From Colwellia sp. TT2012 (GTDB taxonomy: Bacteria; Pseudomonadota; Gammaproteobacteria; Enterobacterales; Alteromonadaceae): a stretch of 64,000 bases of DNA. How positions within the stretch are numbered: the first letter of the stretch is position 1; the number at the start of each line of letters is the position of its first letter. The notes beneath the pieces are model-generated. The model was not told the DNA's origin. It worked only from the letters and a program-made list of their open reading frames with translations, and made no database searches. The stretch is from assembly GCF_001440345.1 (NCBI RefSeq), contig NZ_LJYX01000021.1, positions 248,001 to 312,000 on the forward strand. Reading direction: 5' to 3'. Made by a program: the position numbers and the translations under genes. This document shows positions 55,130-64,000 of the stretch, in pieces.

Positions 55130-56960
55130 ATAACTCTACCCATATATGTGTCCCAAGCATTAAATACAAAATAAAATAATGCCACCGATATTTTTTAGAA
55201 GCTGATGTATTTACAACCTTTTTAATAAAGTTATAATTAAATAATCCTATTGAATTTACTTTATCTTCAGTTAAGTATTGATTGATTAAAGGCTTTAATT
55301 GTAAATGAAAAAATTCATGAGAAGAAACTTGAAAGCCACTTTTTTTTCTTGATAGTATTTCATTATTTAAATAATGTTTGGCTGATTTTTTTAGGAAGTA
55401 CTTTTTAGTTTGGTTATGATATATCACATCTCCCCAATAGGGAGAAATTTTACGGTATAACTCTTGGTCAACAAACGGCGTTCTCACTTCAAGTCCGTAA
55501 GCCATACTTAATCTATCTTCTTGCCATAGTAGATCATTGACCATTTTATTATCCCACTCAAACTGTTGCATAGCAGCTAATGGTGGGAGTTTGTGCTGCC
55601 ATTGTTCGCCTATCCAATCAAAAATATTATCTAATTTTGCATCAAGTAACCTCTCTCCGTATATTTCTCTTCTTAATTTAGGTGAGTCCCAGCAGTTTCT
55701 TAATATTCCATAGGCAATATGAGGTTTTTTATTATTATCTAACATATTAAAAAAACGAAAAGACTCAGACCAGCTAAAAGATGCTTTCTGAGTTAAAAAT
55801 TTTCCAGTTTTAGCAAAAACACTTGATAACAAAGGTGGAAACTTAAGAGTTCGATCAAAAATACTATGGGCATTGTAACCACAAAAGAGTTCATCCGCCC
55901 CTAAACCAGACAATACAACCTTTTCACTTTCTGATGCAAAAGAGGCTAATAAGTCGATTTGAAGAGCATTTACTTTTGGCGTTTCAAGATGAAAAATAAC
56001 TCGTTTAAGATCTTCAATAGTAACTTGCTGAGCAAGACTCTTTATATTATTTTTAACCGACAGATATTCAGCAGTTTTTTGAGCATTTACCCCTTCATTT
56101 GGATCATCACCAATATTTAAAGTGTAGGTATTCAAATTTGGATTTTTCTTCGATAAAATAGCAGATATAAATGCTGAATCTATTCCTCCACTTAAATAAC
56201 TAGAAACAGGAACATCGGCAATAGAATGTAAGTTAATAGTACTTATTAGTTCTTCATCTAAATCATCTAAAACAAATGAATTAACATCATTAAGTGGTAA
56301 TTTAAAAAATTTATTTCCCTTAAGTGGCGTGTACTCAAGAATTGTACCTGGCTCTAATTGATTAATACCTGAAAATAACGTTTGCTGGCCGGGTAAATAC
56401 CTTAGATTCATTAACCCATGTAAGGCATTTAAATTAAGTTCAAATCCATTTTTGATCGTTAATATGGCCTTAGCTTCAGAAGAAAAGTATACACTTTTAT
56501 TATTATCTACATGATAAAAAAGAGGTTTTATTCCACAGTGATCTCTCACCAAGTAAGCCTTTTTATATTCATTGTCCCATAGAGAAAAGGCAAACATTCC
56601 TCGAAGCCTTCGCCACCCCTTAATACCTTCAAAATGGTATAACCATGGTATTACTTCTGTGTCGCTATTGGTTTCTAACTTCCCTCCTTGCTTTTCTATC
56701 CAATAAACAAGCTCTTTATAGTTATATATTTCACCATTAAAACTAGTGATGTACTTTCCACCGAGTGATGACATAGGTTGCTGACCATGTTCTATATCAA
56801 TAACCGCTAAACGGGCATGAGCAAAACCTATAACCTCATTAAAAAAAAATCCACTTCCATCAGGACCTCGATGTAATATTGAAAGTAACATTTTCTCAAG
56901 TTTTGATTTTCTTTGTTCCAAAGGAATTTCAACACTAAAGAAACCTGCGATACCGCACAT
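55107..56960 (-). CDS. asnB: Asparagine-synthase-like amidotransferase
   Basis: 617 residues. The N-terminal glutaminase domain starts MCGIAGFFSVE with Cys2 as nucleophile after removal of Met1; RGPDGSGFF and SFNGEIYNY are its typical motifs. The ATP-pyrophosphatase domain has SSYLSGGIDSAFIS (PP loop) and VVLSGLGADELFCGY. In a glycan locus such proteins usually amidate a sugar acid rather than make asparagine, as in several O-antigen and EPS clusters. It overlaps both neighbours (ATG at the DUF354 stop). Confidence 0.9.
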   Translation of the reverse strand: MCGIAGFFSVEIPLEQRKSKLEKMLLSILHRGPDGSGFFFNEVIGFAHARLAVIDIEHGQQPMSSLGGKYITSFNGEIYNYKELVYWIEKQGGKLETNSDTEVIPWLYHFEGIKGWRRLRGMFAFSLWDNEYKKAYLVRDHCGIKPLFYHVDNNKSVYFSSEAKAILTIKNGFELNLNALHGLMNLRYLPGQQTLFSGINQLEPGTILEYTPLKGNKFFKLPLNDVNSFVLDDLDEELISTINLHSIADVPVSSYLSGGIDSAFISAILSKKNPNLNTYTLNIGDDPNEGVNAQKTAEYLSVKNNIKSLAQQVTIEDLKRVIFHLETPKVNALQIDLLASFASESEKVVLSGLGADELFCGYNAHSIFDRTLKFPPLLSSVFAKTGKFLTQKASFSWSESFRFFNMLDNNKKPHIAYGILRNCWDSPKLRREIYGERLLDAKLDNIFDWIGEQWQHKLPPLAAMQQFEWDNKMVNDLLWQEDRLSMAYGLEVRTPFVDQELYRKISPYWGDVIYHNQTKKYFLKKSAKHYLNNEILSRKKSGFQVSSHEFFHLQLKPLINQYLTEDKVNSIGLFNYNFIKKVVNTSASKKYRWHYFILYLMLGTHIWVELFENEQQK

Positions 56961-57994
56961 TATTTTTTTATTCCGTATTGTTCAGCTTGCTCATAAATCA
57001 ACTGGCCGACATCAACCGTTTCATCTAGTAGCTTTTTGCGGTTTTCTTTTAATTTTTCGGAGTTAATATTCATCAACCAATAAAGTCCTTCTTGGATTTT
57101 TATTTCATTAATTGTGTGGATGTTTTTAACCAAACCATATTTTTTTTCTTGCTCATCGGTATAACCTCTTCCCGTATTGGCAATATATACTGATGGGATA
57201 CCAAGCACTGCGGCTTCTGAAGTCAAAGTAGCGCTTTCTCCGTATAAACCAGTACAAAAAGCTAAAACATGATGAAGCATATTAGGGTCTCCCTGATATA
57301 TATACTTCTGAAACTGCTCAGGCAATAAAGCTTCACTTGATATAATGATATTACCTTTAAGACTAAGGCTACTGATAATTTGTTCTAAATGAATAATGGA
57401 AAGACCAGATTCATTTAAATCATGATTCGCTTGCCAAGAAACAATCCTAATTAAATAATTTTCCTGCTCAGGCTGTATGCCATTGTTCTGTGCAACATTT
57501 AAATCCGGAGTAAAGTATTTTGGCGATAAATAAGATAGTTCATGGTAACCATCATATTTTAAATAAGACTTAGGTAAAGAGCCGTAATAGCAACTTGGGA
57601 CAATGACTTTAGTCGCAAAAGGATACGTTATTGCATTTTGTAATTTGGCATTTTCAGTATCATAAAAAACTAGTGATGGAACTCTTAATAAAAAGCCAAC
57701 ATGTGCAATAAAAGTCCCTCCAATTGATAACATTACATCGGGTTTAAACTTTCGGGCAACGTTCAAAAGCCTATAATCTCGCAGGACTAATTCAGAAGCG
57801 AAAGAAAGTATGTTTTTTTTAGCTGAAGTTGACAATATTTTGTGCGGAATTGAAAAGTTATCTAACAAGGAAGTGGTTACTTCTTTATTTCTACTCGTCA
57901 CCATAACTTCATGCCCACTATCAATAAATTTGAAGTATGGATTTTTAAAAAAGTGAACATGTGCAGGATGGTTAATATCGATTAAAACTTTCAA
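56960..57994 (-). CDS. DUF354 protein (UDP-GlcNAc epimerase-like)
   Basis: 344 residues. Start MKVLIDINHPAHVHFFKN is diagnostic for DUF354, as are MVTSRNKEVTTSLL, PDVMLSIGGTFIAHVGF, VFYDTENAKLQN and ESATLTSEAAVLGIPSVYIA. The fold is GT-B-like, close to non-hydrolysing UDP-GlcNAc 2-epimerases; activity is unproven. It overlaps the asnB-like gene (TAATG-type joint) and is the first intact gene after the RAYT insertion. Confidence 0.88.
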   Translation of the reverse strand: MKVLIDINHPAHVHFFKNPYFKFIDSGHEVMVTSRNKEVTTSLLDNFSIPHKILSTSAKKNILSFASELVLRDYRLLNVARKFKPDVMLSIGGTFIAHVGFLLRVPSLVFYDTENAKLQNAITYPFATKVIVPSCYYGSLPKSYLKYDGYHELSYLSPKYFTPDLNVAQNNGIQPEQENYLIRIVSWQANHDLNESGLSIIHLEQIISSLSLKGNIIISSEALLPEQFQKYIYQGDPNMLHHVLAFCTGLYGESATLTSEAAVLGIPSVYIANTGRGYTDEQEKKYGLVKNIHTINEIKIQEGLYWLMNINSEKLKENRKKLLDETVDVGQLIYEQAEQYGIKK

Positions 57995-58135
57995 GAATTA
58001 AACTTATCATGGTATAAATAATAGTTATATTAACTGCTTTTTAATATTAGATAAAGACTTTACTTAACCGTTAATATGGATTAAAAGTAAGCCATAATAG
58101 TTAATGGGGTCAGAGTGAATTGATGCTCTGTCTAT

Positions 58136-59122
58136 CTAACCTTTACTGTGCTGATACTTAATTGACTTTCTATCTCCACCTCTTGCTTTGGGTGAAACTG
58201 ACACACAAAGTTGCCTTTCTATTTTCTGCTTAAAGCTATCATCACCTAGAATCCAAGCTTTATTCACTGATGCTCTGATTAATGACGCTTCATCATCACT
58301 CAAATATTGTTTACACAATTTAAGATACGATTGTTGCCGTTTACTGGCAGAATCACCAAGCTTTAAATAACAATCATGGTCCGTGAGCAAGCTAATTGTT
58401 TTCCCTAAAGCATGTTGATGATAACTTGACCAAGGATATGATTCAGGTCGAACAACCATTTCTGCACGTACCGGGTTGAACTCAATGTACCGAGTAATAC
58501 CGGTTAAAAAATAATTATCGCTATCAACCAAGCTCGACTTGTATCTATCTTCCCATAAAGTACCTGTTCGGTGATAATACCAATTTGACTAAGTTTGTTC
58601 CCACTCAGAGCTTATCAGCGGTTTGAGAACAAATTGAATTTTTTTACATTATAGTTATGTCTATATGAAAGAAATTCAGTGCGGTTATCGAATCGCTGAT
58701 AAGCTCCCGAAGGGCGAGTTTAAAAGGCTTACATACTACGTTATTGATTTTGACAAGGGAATAACCATTATCTTCAATCAATGCCTTGCCTCTAAGCCTT
58801 TTAACTCTCGCTGGGTGGGAAAAAACTTAATCAAAATGGTATGAGTTTTATTTATATATCTGACATAATAACGCCCCAGTGACTGCATCATCAGGCTAAC
58901 GCCATTTTCAATTCTTGGTGTTGCCCGTAAATGCACATGGTTTGTCATTAAAATAAAAGCATGGATTTCAACTTGATGCTTTAGGCTATATTCAAGAAGT
59001 TTATCAAGATACACTTGATAATTTTGGTTTTCAAAAAAGCAAGCTTGACGATTATTACCACGTTGAATCACATGTTGCGGAATACCTATTAAATTTAACC
59101 GAGGTGATCTAGCCATTTTCAT
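58136..59122 (-). pseudogene. RAYT transposase interrupted by a MITE
   Basis: The N-terminal half (59122 to about 58845) starts MKMARSPRLNLIGIPQHVIQ and has the HUH motif TNHVHLRATP. The C-terminal half (from about 58577) reads HRTGTLWEDRYKSSLV, YIEFNPVRAEMV, PWSSYHQHA. Between them, after YVRYINKT, lies the 264-bp MITE (58578-58841). The gene is a shorter RAYT class than that at 10140. GGGTCAGAGT lies at about 58085 and TAACTCTGACCC at about 59185, inverted to each other around the gene, as element ends. Confidence 0.88.
58578..58841 (-). mobile_element. MITE, copy 2 (about 264 bp) inside RAYT gene
   Basis: Ends TACCAATTTGACTAAGTTTG and, inverted, TACCATTTTGATTAAGTTTT. Its inner part, read on the minus strand, matches copy 1 at 33344-33602 along the whole length (roughly 80% by eye). 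TA at both ends. No coding capacity. Confidence 0.85.
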
Positions 59123-59204
59123 CCTTAAAAATAGAAGTCGAACAATAAGATGAGTTCATAAAAACAAGTTTACAACAACCAACTAACTCTGACCCTTTTG
59201 ATGA

Positions 59205-59320
59205 AGTTATTTCAGCCCTAATACCACGTTTTTGTAGTGCATCAGCAAGGCGAATAGTAAAACATCTGAACCAGTACCTGCTTTAACACAAGGAAACCAA
59301 ACAGTGATATCAAAATTCAT
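59205..59320 (-). pseudogene. Glycosyltransferase, 5' remnant cut by RAYT element
   Basis: ATG 59320 overlaps the sulfatase stop as ATGA. It reads MNFDITVWFPCVKAGTGSDV, then after loss of one T in a T-run, TIRLADALQKRGIRAEI, and stops matching at the RAYT-flank motif TAACTCTGACCC. The first 40 or so residues look like the start of a GT4-type enzyme. The rest was lost when the RAYT element entered. It shows that the sulfatase and the DUF354/asnB/GT4 genes were once one operon. Confidence 0.65.
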
Positions 59321-61077
59321 AGTTCAGTCTCAAGTTGAAAATAACCTATTAATTGTTCTTCTAAATATAATGAAATATTGCCGCTTACTGAACCAATTAC
59401 ATTATTCCTTTCTTTAGGATCAGAGAATAACTCATATAACTCATTGGCTTTTTGTGCCTTGCGGTAATAAATATATTTATATAACTTGTTATTAGTTTGA
59501 TAAATAACTGAATAAACTCCCGTTCTAGAGCTATGGAAAGTTAGAGGATGGTTTTCTACCTCACTAAATAAAGATATACCTATATATTGCTTTGGAATAG
59601 GAATATCAACAAAATCTAAAATAGTAGGGGCTATATCTAATATACTTGCATATTCTTTAAGGCTTAGTCCGATAGCTTTATTAGATGCAAAAATCATAGG
59701 TACGCCTATTTCTTCTTGGTATAAGCCCGTATAATGCCCAAAATAACCATGTTCGCCTAATGCATCACCATGATCGCCATAAATAACCAAAATGTAATTC
59801 TCTAAATACCCTTTAGCTTTTAATATCGATAAGGAACGCTGAACTAAATCATCTGCTTGCAAGGTATTATTATCATATGCATTTATTGCTACTTCATCAT
59901 CTAACGATGGTAGTAAATACGAGAATACATTTTTTTGACTTGGTGTGTACTTCCTATAGCGATTAAAGTGTTTACCTATAGGGTGAGACGATAAATAACG
60001 TAAAAAAAAGAAGTTTTCTTTATTCTTACTTTGCGGTAATTTATTCAATTCATTTATAATATAAAAATCATCATGTATTGAATAATCTGATTGTTGATCA
60101 GACCTTGAGAATAGGTCTATTCCACCTTGAATTATGTTATCAAACCCTCCCCAAGAAAAATTTCCAACACCAATAAAATTATTTTTATAACCATATTTTT
60201 TCAACTGGTGGTGTAATAACTCAAATTTATTTGGTAATTTATCAATAAAATTAGAGCCTAATGCCGCCACCATGCCACAAATTGATTCAGAACAAATAGA
60301 AGTGGCAACAGTAATTTTTTCAGCACCATGTTCTAACAATTTATCGATATAAGGGGTGGTATTACGATAATAACCATAAGCTGACATATGATCAGAACGC
60401 ATGGCATCAAGGTGAATATAAATAATGTTAGGTCTAATTTTCTTATCATTTTTTTTTATTGGAATTAAAATTTTTGGCGTATATAAATGATGTATTCCGG
60501 TACTATTTAGAACCAAATTGGTAATAAACTCTCCTTCCCATATTTTTGGATCTTTAGGATCAAATGATATAAATACATTTAACATAACAACAAAAGAAAA
60601 TATATAATAAACCTTAAAATCCCCCCATGATGGTTTAGCTTCTGAAAATACAACATGGCGATTATAAAACTTAAAAAACAAACAAAAAACACTTATTGCT
60701 ACAATTAAGACTAAAAGTAATGCAAATGGAATGTCTTCTAGTAAGCTATTTATTTGGCAGAGGTAAAGCCAAATAAATGAGAATGTTACTGTGCTGCCCC
60801 AATAATTAAGTGCTAGAGTATTTAATATATATAACCAAAAGATAAAGAAACTAACTAAAGAAAATAGCAGGATTTTAACTAAGGGTGCATTAATCAACAC
60901 TGTTTGACAAAAAACATAAGTTAAAAAATACAATGAAAACAAAATACTCAGGTGTAGAAAAATCAAGATAAAAGGCAGTTCATTAAACAGGATTATAATT
61001 GACATAACCAATGCTGTGAATGCTAAATGAATACCTAAAAATGGAATGAATTGATGTTTTGATGAGGTGTAAGTCAC
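59317..61077 (-). CDS. Membrane sulfatase-family protein (LTA synthase/phosphoethanolamine transferase-like)
   Basis: 586 residues. Five membrane spans occur in the first 190 residues, then a periplasmic alkaline-phosphatase/sulfatase fold: RPNIIYIHLDAMRSDHMSAY (metal Asp), VATSICSESICGMVAALGSN (nucleophile region; Thr or Ser, no CxPSR formylglycine motif), VIYGDHGDALGEHGYFGH (metal Asp/His) and TFHSSRTGVY. Without the CxPSR box it is more likely a phosphotransferase that decorates lipid or glycan than a true sulfatase. It is the first gene of the minus-strand glycan operon. Confidence 0.82.
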   Translation of the reverse strand: MTYTSSKHQFIPFLGIHLAFTALVMSIIILFNELPFILIFLHLSILFSLYFLTYVFCQTVLINAPLVKILLFSLVSFFIFWLYILNTLALNYWGSTVTFSFIWLYLCQINSLLEDIPFALLLVLIVAISVFCLFFKFYNRHVVFSEAKPSWGDFKVYYIFSFVVMLNVFISFDPKDPKIWEGEFITNLVLNSTGIHHLYTPKILIPIKKNDKKIRPNIIYIHLDAMRSDHMSAYGYYRNTTPYIDKLLEHGAEKITVATSICSESICGMVAALGSNFIDKLPNKFELLHHQLKKYGYKNNFIGVGNFSWGGFDNIIQGGIDLFSRSDQQSDYSIHDDFYIINELNKLPQSKNKENFFFLRYLSSHPIGKHFNRYRKYTPSQKNVFSYLLPSLDDEVAINAYDNNTLQADDLVQRSLSILKAKGYLENYILVIYGDHGDALGEHGYFGHYTGLYQEEIGVPMIFASNKAIGLSLKEYASILDIAPTILDFVDIPIPKQYIGISLFSEVENHPLTFHSSRTGVYSVIYQTNNKLYKYIYYRKAQKANELYELFSDPKERNNVIGSVSGNISLYLEEQLIGYFQLETEL

Positions 61078-61340
61078 GATAAATACCGAGGAAAACTAAT
61101 AGCTGAATAATACAATTCCATAAATATACCATGAGAGTAATAGGCAACACTATAGCCATATAATAAAAAGGAAATGTATCTTTCTGTTATGCAGATCCCA
61201 CTATAGTGGCAAGATATACAACTCTGGAGTCAAATGACTGTCCGCTATTCATAAATCTCTTTGTTCTTTTATATAATTATAAGTTACACTAAAATACTAA
61301 CTACTAATTCTGTATTTCCAAGAGGTTATCTGCAAACGTT
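61078..61340. other. Divergent intergenic region upstream of pilB
   Basis: Contains a 12-bp perfect palindrome, CCACTATAGTGG (about 61199-61210), 130 bp upstream of pilB, which could be an operator. No gene. Confidence 0.4.
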
Positions 61341-63041
61341 ATGAAAGGAAGCCACCAGCAAGCCAGTGTTTTATCGGCACTATCCAAGCAGAACCTTATT
61401 CCTCTAGAGTCAATTGATGACATTACCGCTGATTTTGTCGGAAAAAGTAAGCCTTTTATTCGTTTTTTAATCGAAAATAAAAACCTTGATGGTAAAAGTA
61501 TTGCCAAAGTGCTGTCTAAAAGCTTTGGCTACCCACAAATTCAACTATCAAACTTTGATACCACTTTAGTACCCGATGGTGTTCGTAATGAAAAGCTCAT
61601 TACCAAGCACAACGCCTTGCCGCTATTTCTACGTGGTAAAGTGCTATTTGTTGCTATGTCAGATCCCACTAATCTAGATGCGCTAGAAGAAATTCAATTT
61701 AATACTGGCTACAACACTGAGTTAGTCTTATGTGAAGATACTAGCTTACAAGCCTGTATTGAGAAAGTTTTAGAAGATGAAAGTGATGCCCTAGATATCA
61801 AGGATATTGATTCCGAAGAGCTAGCGGGTATAGATGTCGCAGAAGCAAAAAAAGAAGAAGATAAAGCGAATAGCGAAGATGACGCTCCTATTGTGGTTTT
61901 TATTAACAAGATTTTACTCGATGCCATTAAAAAAGGCGCTTCTGATTTACATTTCGAACCCTATGAAAAATCATTTCGTATTCGCTTTCGTATTGATGGC
62001 ATATTGTCTGAGATAGCTAAACCGCCTGTAGCTCTAGCGTCAAGAATGGCGGCGCGCTTAAAAGTCATGTCAAAATTAGATATCGCTGAGCGACGGGTGC
62101 CACAAGATGGCCGGATAAAATTAGCCTTATCAAAGAAAAAATCTATCGATTTTCGTGTTAGTACCCTACCCACTATGTGGGGCGAAAAAATTGTAATGCG
62201 TATCCTAGACTCATCAAGTGCCATGCTTGGTATCGATATGCTTGGTTATGAGCCTGAACAGAAAAAAATATACATGGAAGCATTAGAGCAGCCACAAGGC
62301 ATGATATTAGTTACCGGGCCAACAGGCTCAGGTAAGACAGTATCCTTGTATACCGGATTAAATATTCTCAACACTGAAGAACGTAATATATCTACCGCTG
62401 AAGATCCGGTTGAAATTAACCTTGAAGGTATTAACCAGGTACAAATTAATAATCGTGCCGGTCTAACCTTTCCCATCGCCCTGCGCTCTTTTTTACGACA
62501 AGACCCCGATGTTATTATGGTGGGTGAAATACGAGACCTTGAAACCGCTGAGATTTCCATCAAAGCCGCACAGACTGGTCACTTAGTACTATCAACGCTA
62601 CATACTAACTCTGCGGCAGAAACGCTAACCCGTTTATTAAATATGGGTGTGCCGGCTTATAATGTTGCCAGCTCTGTTTCAATCATAATAGCCCAGCGAT
62701 TAGCGCGTAGATTATGCCCTCAGTGTAAGGAAGAGGAGCCTCTTTCGGAGATGCTATTAGCCGAAGAAGGATTTCCTGCTGATAAACTTAGCGAGATAAA
62801 ATTATTTAAAGCGGTAGGTTGCAGCCACTGCACTGGCGGTTATAAAGGCCGCGTAGGAATTTATGAAGTGATAAAGATTAGTCCAATCATAGCGACTATT
62901 ATTATGGAAGGGGGTAACTCTCTCGATATCGCTAAACAATGTCAAAAAGAAGGCTACAACAACCTACGTCAATCAGGGTTAATTAAAGCCATGAATGGCA
63001 TGACCAGTTTAGAAGAAATTAACCGCGTGACTAGCTCTTAA
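61341..63041 (+). CDS. pilB: Type IV pilus assembly ATPase
   Basis: 566 residues. N-terminal MshEN-type domain (about 10-160). The ATPase has Walker A GPTGSGKT near residue 328, Asp box AEDPVEI, Walker [15 protein letters not shown] and His box [13 protein letters not shown]. Near the C-terminus CPQC...CSHC is the zinc site. The length and order are those of the extension motor, which powers pilin addition with PilC. pilC follows after 113 bp. Confidence 0.97.
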   Translation: MKGSHQQASVLSALSKQNLIPLESIDDITADFVGKSKPFIRFLIENKNLDGKSIAKVLSKSFGYPQIQLSNFDTTLVPDGVRNEKLITKHNALPLFLRGKVLFVAMSDPTNLDALEEIQFNTGYNTELVLCEDTSLQACIEKVLEDESDALDIKDIDSEELAGIDVAEAKKEEDKANSEDDAPIVVFINKILLDAIKKGASDLHFEPYEKSFRIRFRIDGILSEIAKPPVALASRMAARLKVMSKLDIAERRVPQDGRIKLALSKKKSIDFRVSTLPTMWGEKIVMRILDSSSAMLGIDMLGYEPEQKKIYMEALEQPQGMILVTGPTGSGKTVSLYTGLNILNTEERNISTAEDPVEINLEGINQVQINNRAGLTFPIALRSFLRQDPDVIMVGEIRDLETAEISIKAAQTGHLVLSTLHTNSAAETLTRLLNMGVPAYNVASSVSIIIAQRLARRLCPQCKEEEPLSEMLLAEEGFPADKLSEIKLFKAVGCSHCTGGYKGRVGIYEVIKISPIIATIIMEGGNSLDIAKQCQKEGYNNLRQSGLIKAMNGMTSLEEINRVTSS

Positions 63042-63154
63042 GCTAAAATTCGGTTAACTTAATTAGATTAAATAAGATAACTTACTCAATAAATATCACT
63101 TTATTTACCTCCTAAAAGAATAATAAGTAGAGTAACTCATGGATCAAGGTTAAC

Positions 63155-64000
63155 TATGGCTATTACATCAAATAGAAAATCTACTAGAACTCAAAAAAAA
63201 GTAAAAAAACAAGAAGTTTATATTTGGCATGGCGTCAACCGTAAAGGTAAAAAAATAACGGGTGAATTAACGGCTAATAATGTCATTGAACTAAAGTTAC
63301 AGTTACGTAAACAAGGCATAACACCAAGTCGGGTCAAGAAAAAACCTAAACCTTTATTCGGCATGGGGGGGGATAAAGCAATAACCCCGATGGATATTGC
63401 CCTTATTACTCGCCAAATAGCAACCATGTTAGGCGCTGGTGTGCCTCTAGTGCAAACCATCCAAATGATTGGCAAGGGACACAACAATGGTAAGGTGCGT
63501 ACCTTGCTAGCGGATATTGAGGTGAAATTATCTTCAGGCATCCCATTATCGGACTGTTTACGTGATCATCCGCTTTTTTTCGACGATCTTTATTGTGACC
63601 TTGTTGCCTCTGGTGAACAATCTGGATCTTTAGAAACTATCTATGGTCGTATAGCAACCTATAAAGAAAAAGCAGAAGCATTAAAAAGTAAAATTAAAAA
63701 AGCCATGACTTATCCTATTGCCGTGTTAGTAATAGCTGCCATTGTAACGTCAATTTTACTTATTTTTGTTGTACCGGTATTTCAGGAGATATTTGCTGGT
63801 TTTGGTGCTGAATTACCAGGATTTACGCTATTTGTCATTGCTATTTCCGAGTTTATGCAGGCCTATTGGTATTTTGGCTTGGCCGGTCTTTACCTGGCAT
63901 TGTTCTTATTTAAACGCGCGCACAGAAATAGCCAAAAGCTCCGTGATAGTGTCGATAAAAACATTCTAAAACTGCCTGTTATTGGTGATTTGTTAGAAAA
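63155..64000 (+). CDS. pilC: Type IV pilus inner-membrane platform protein, 3' end beyond the window
   Basis: 282 residues visible from ATG 63155, which follows AAGG. A basic N-terminus leads to the first GspF domain: ALITRQIATMLGAGVPLVQTI, LSSGIPLSDCLRDHP, LVASGEQSGSLETIY and then a membrane span (AVLVIAAIVTSILLIFVVPVF). It is the platform on which PilB acts. The gene runs off the right edge. Confidence 0.95.

Noticed and set aside
61199-61210. Palindrome upstream of pilB as a terminator
   Set aside because: Short stem without T-run; operator at most.

Overview
The window looks like a chromosomal segment of a marine gammaproteobacterium of the Colwelliaceae (Colwellia or Thalassotalea type). 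This is an inference from low G+C, a secreted M9 collagenase, the gene order lpoA-yraN-diaA-dolP / sspB-sspA-petCBA-rpsI-rplM, and pilA/pilB/pilC type IV pilus genes. Both ends cut a gene: the collagenase at the left edge and pilC at the right edge.

Layout. 1-3.7 kb: secreted M9 collagenase with three VHL-beta-like repeats and a run of Ca-binding D-x-D-G repeats. 4-9.7 kb: a small membrane-anchored protein, remnants of a REP-associated tyrosine transposase (RAYT), a Sel1-repeat gene broken by a stop codon, a two-domain SnoaL-like lipoprotein, and a CadC/ToxR-type regulator. 9.9-18.4 kb: a mobile, scrambled region with an intact RAYT flanked by REP-like repeats, a signal-peptidase-like gene, two tandem toxin/immunity-like modules (one complete, one beheaded), an IS4-type transposase and an ISAs1 fragment. 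19-22.9 kb: outer-membrane barrel protein, chemoreceptor and a DUF885-like protein. 23.3-30.9 kb: a two-component system (PAS histidine kinase and sigma54 activator) divergent from a MacA/MacB-like exporter operon, with a plausible sigma54 promoter and palindromic enhancer sites between them. 31-31.9 kb: AraC and SnoaL pseudogenes. 31.8-33.6 kb: glpK with a MITE just upstream. 33.9-44.5 kb: conserved core genes, namely rnpB, rsmI, lpoA, yraN, diaA, dolP, sspB/sspA, the cytochrome bc1 genes and rpsI/rplM.

45-64 kb: type IV pilus locus. pilA is separated from pilB and pilC by about 15.8 kb of surface-glycan genes. On the plus strand these are a multi-spanning glycosyltransferase-like protein with a TPR-like tail, a GT2, a flippase-like protein and methyltransferases. 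On the minus strand they are a membrane sulfatase/phosphotransferase, a truncated glycosyltransferase, a DUF354 protein, an asparagine-synthase-like amidotransferase, an alpha-hairpin protein and a GT4. The minus-strand operon has been cut by a RAYT element, which was itself cut by a MITE related to the one next to glpK.

The most promising candidates for something undescribed are the toxin/immunity-like modules at 12.3-16.4 kb and the glycan island inside the pilus locus. The window also gives a clear layered history of small mobile elements (RAYT, REP-like pairs, MITEs) that break or re-wire genes.
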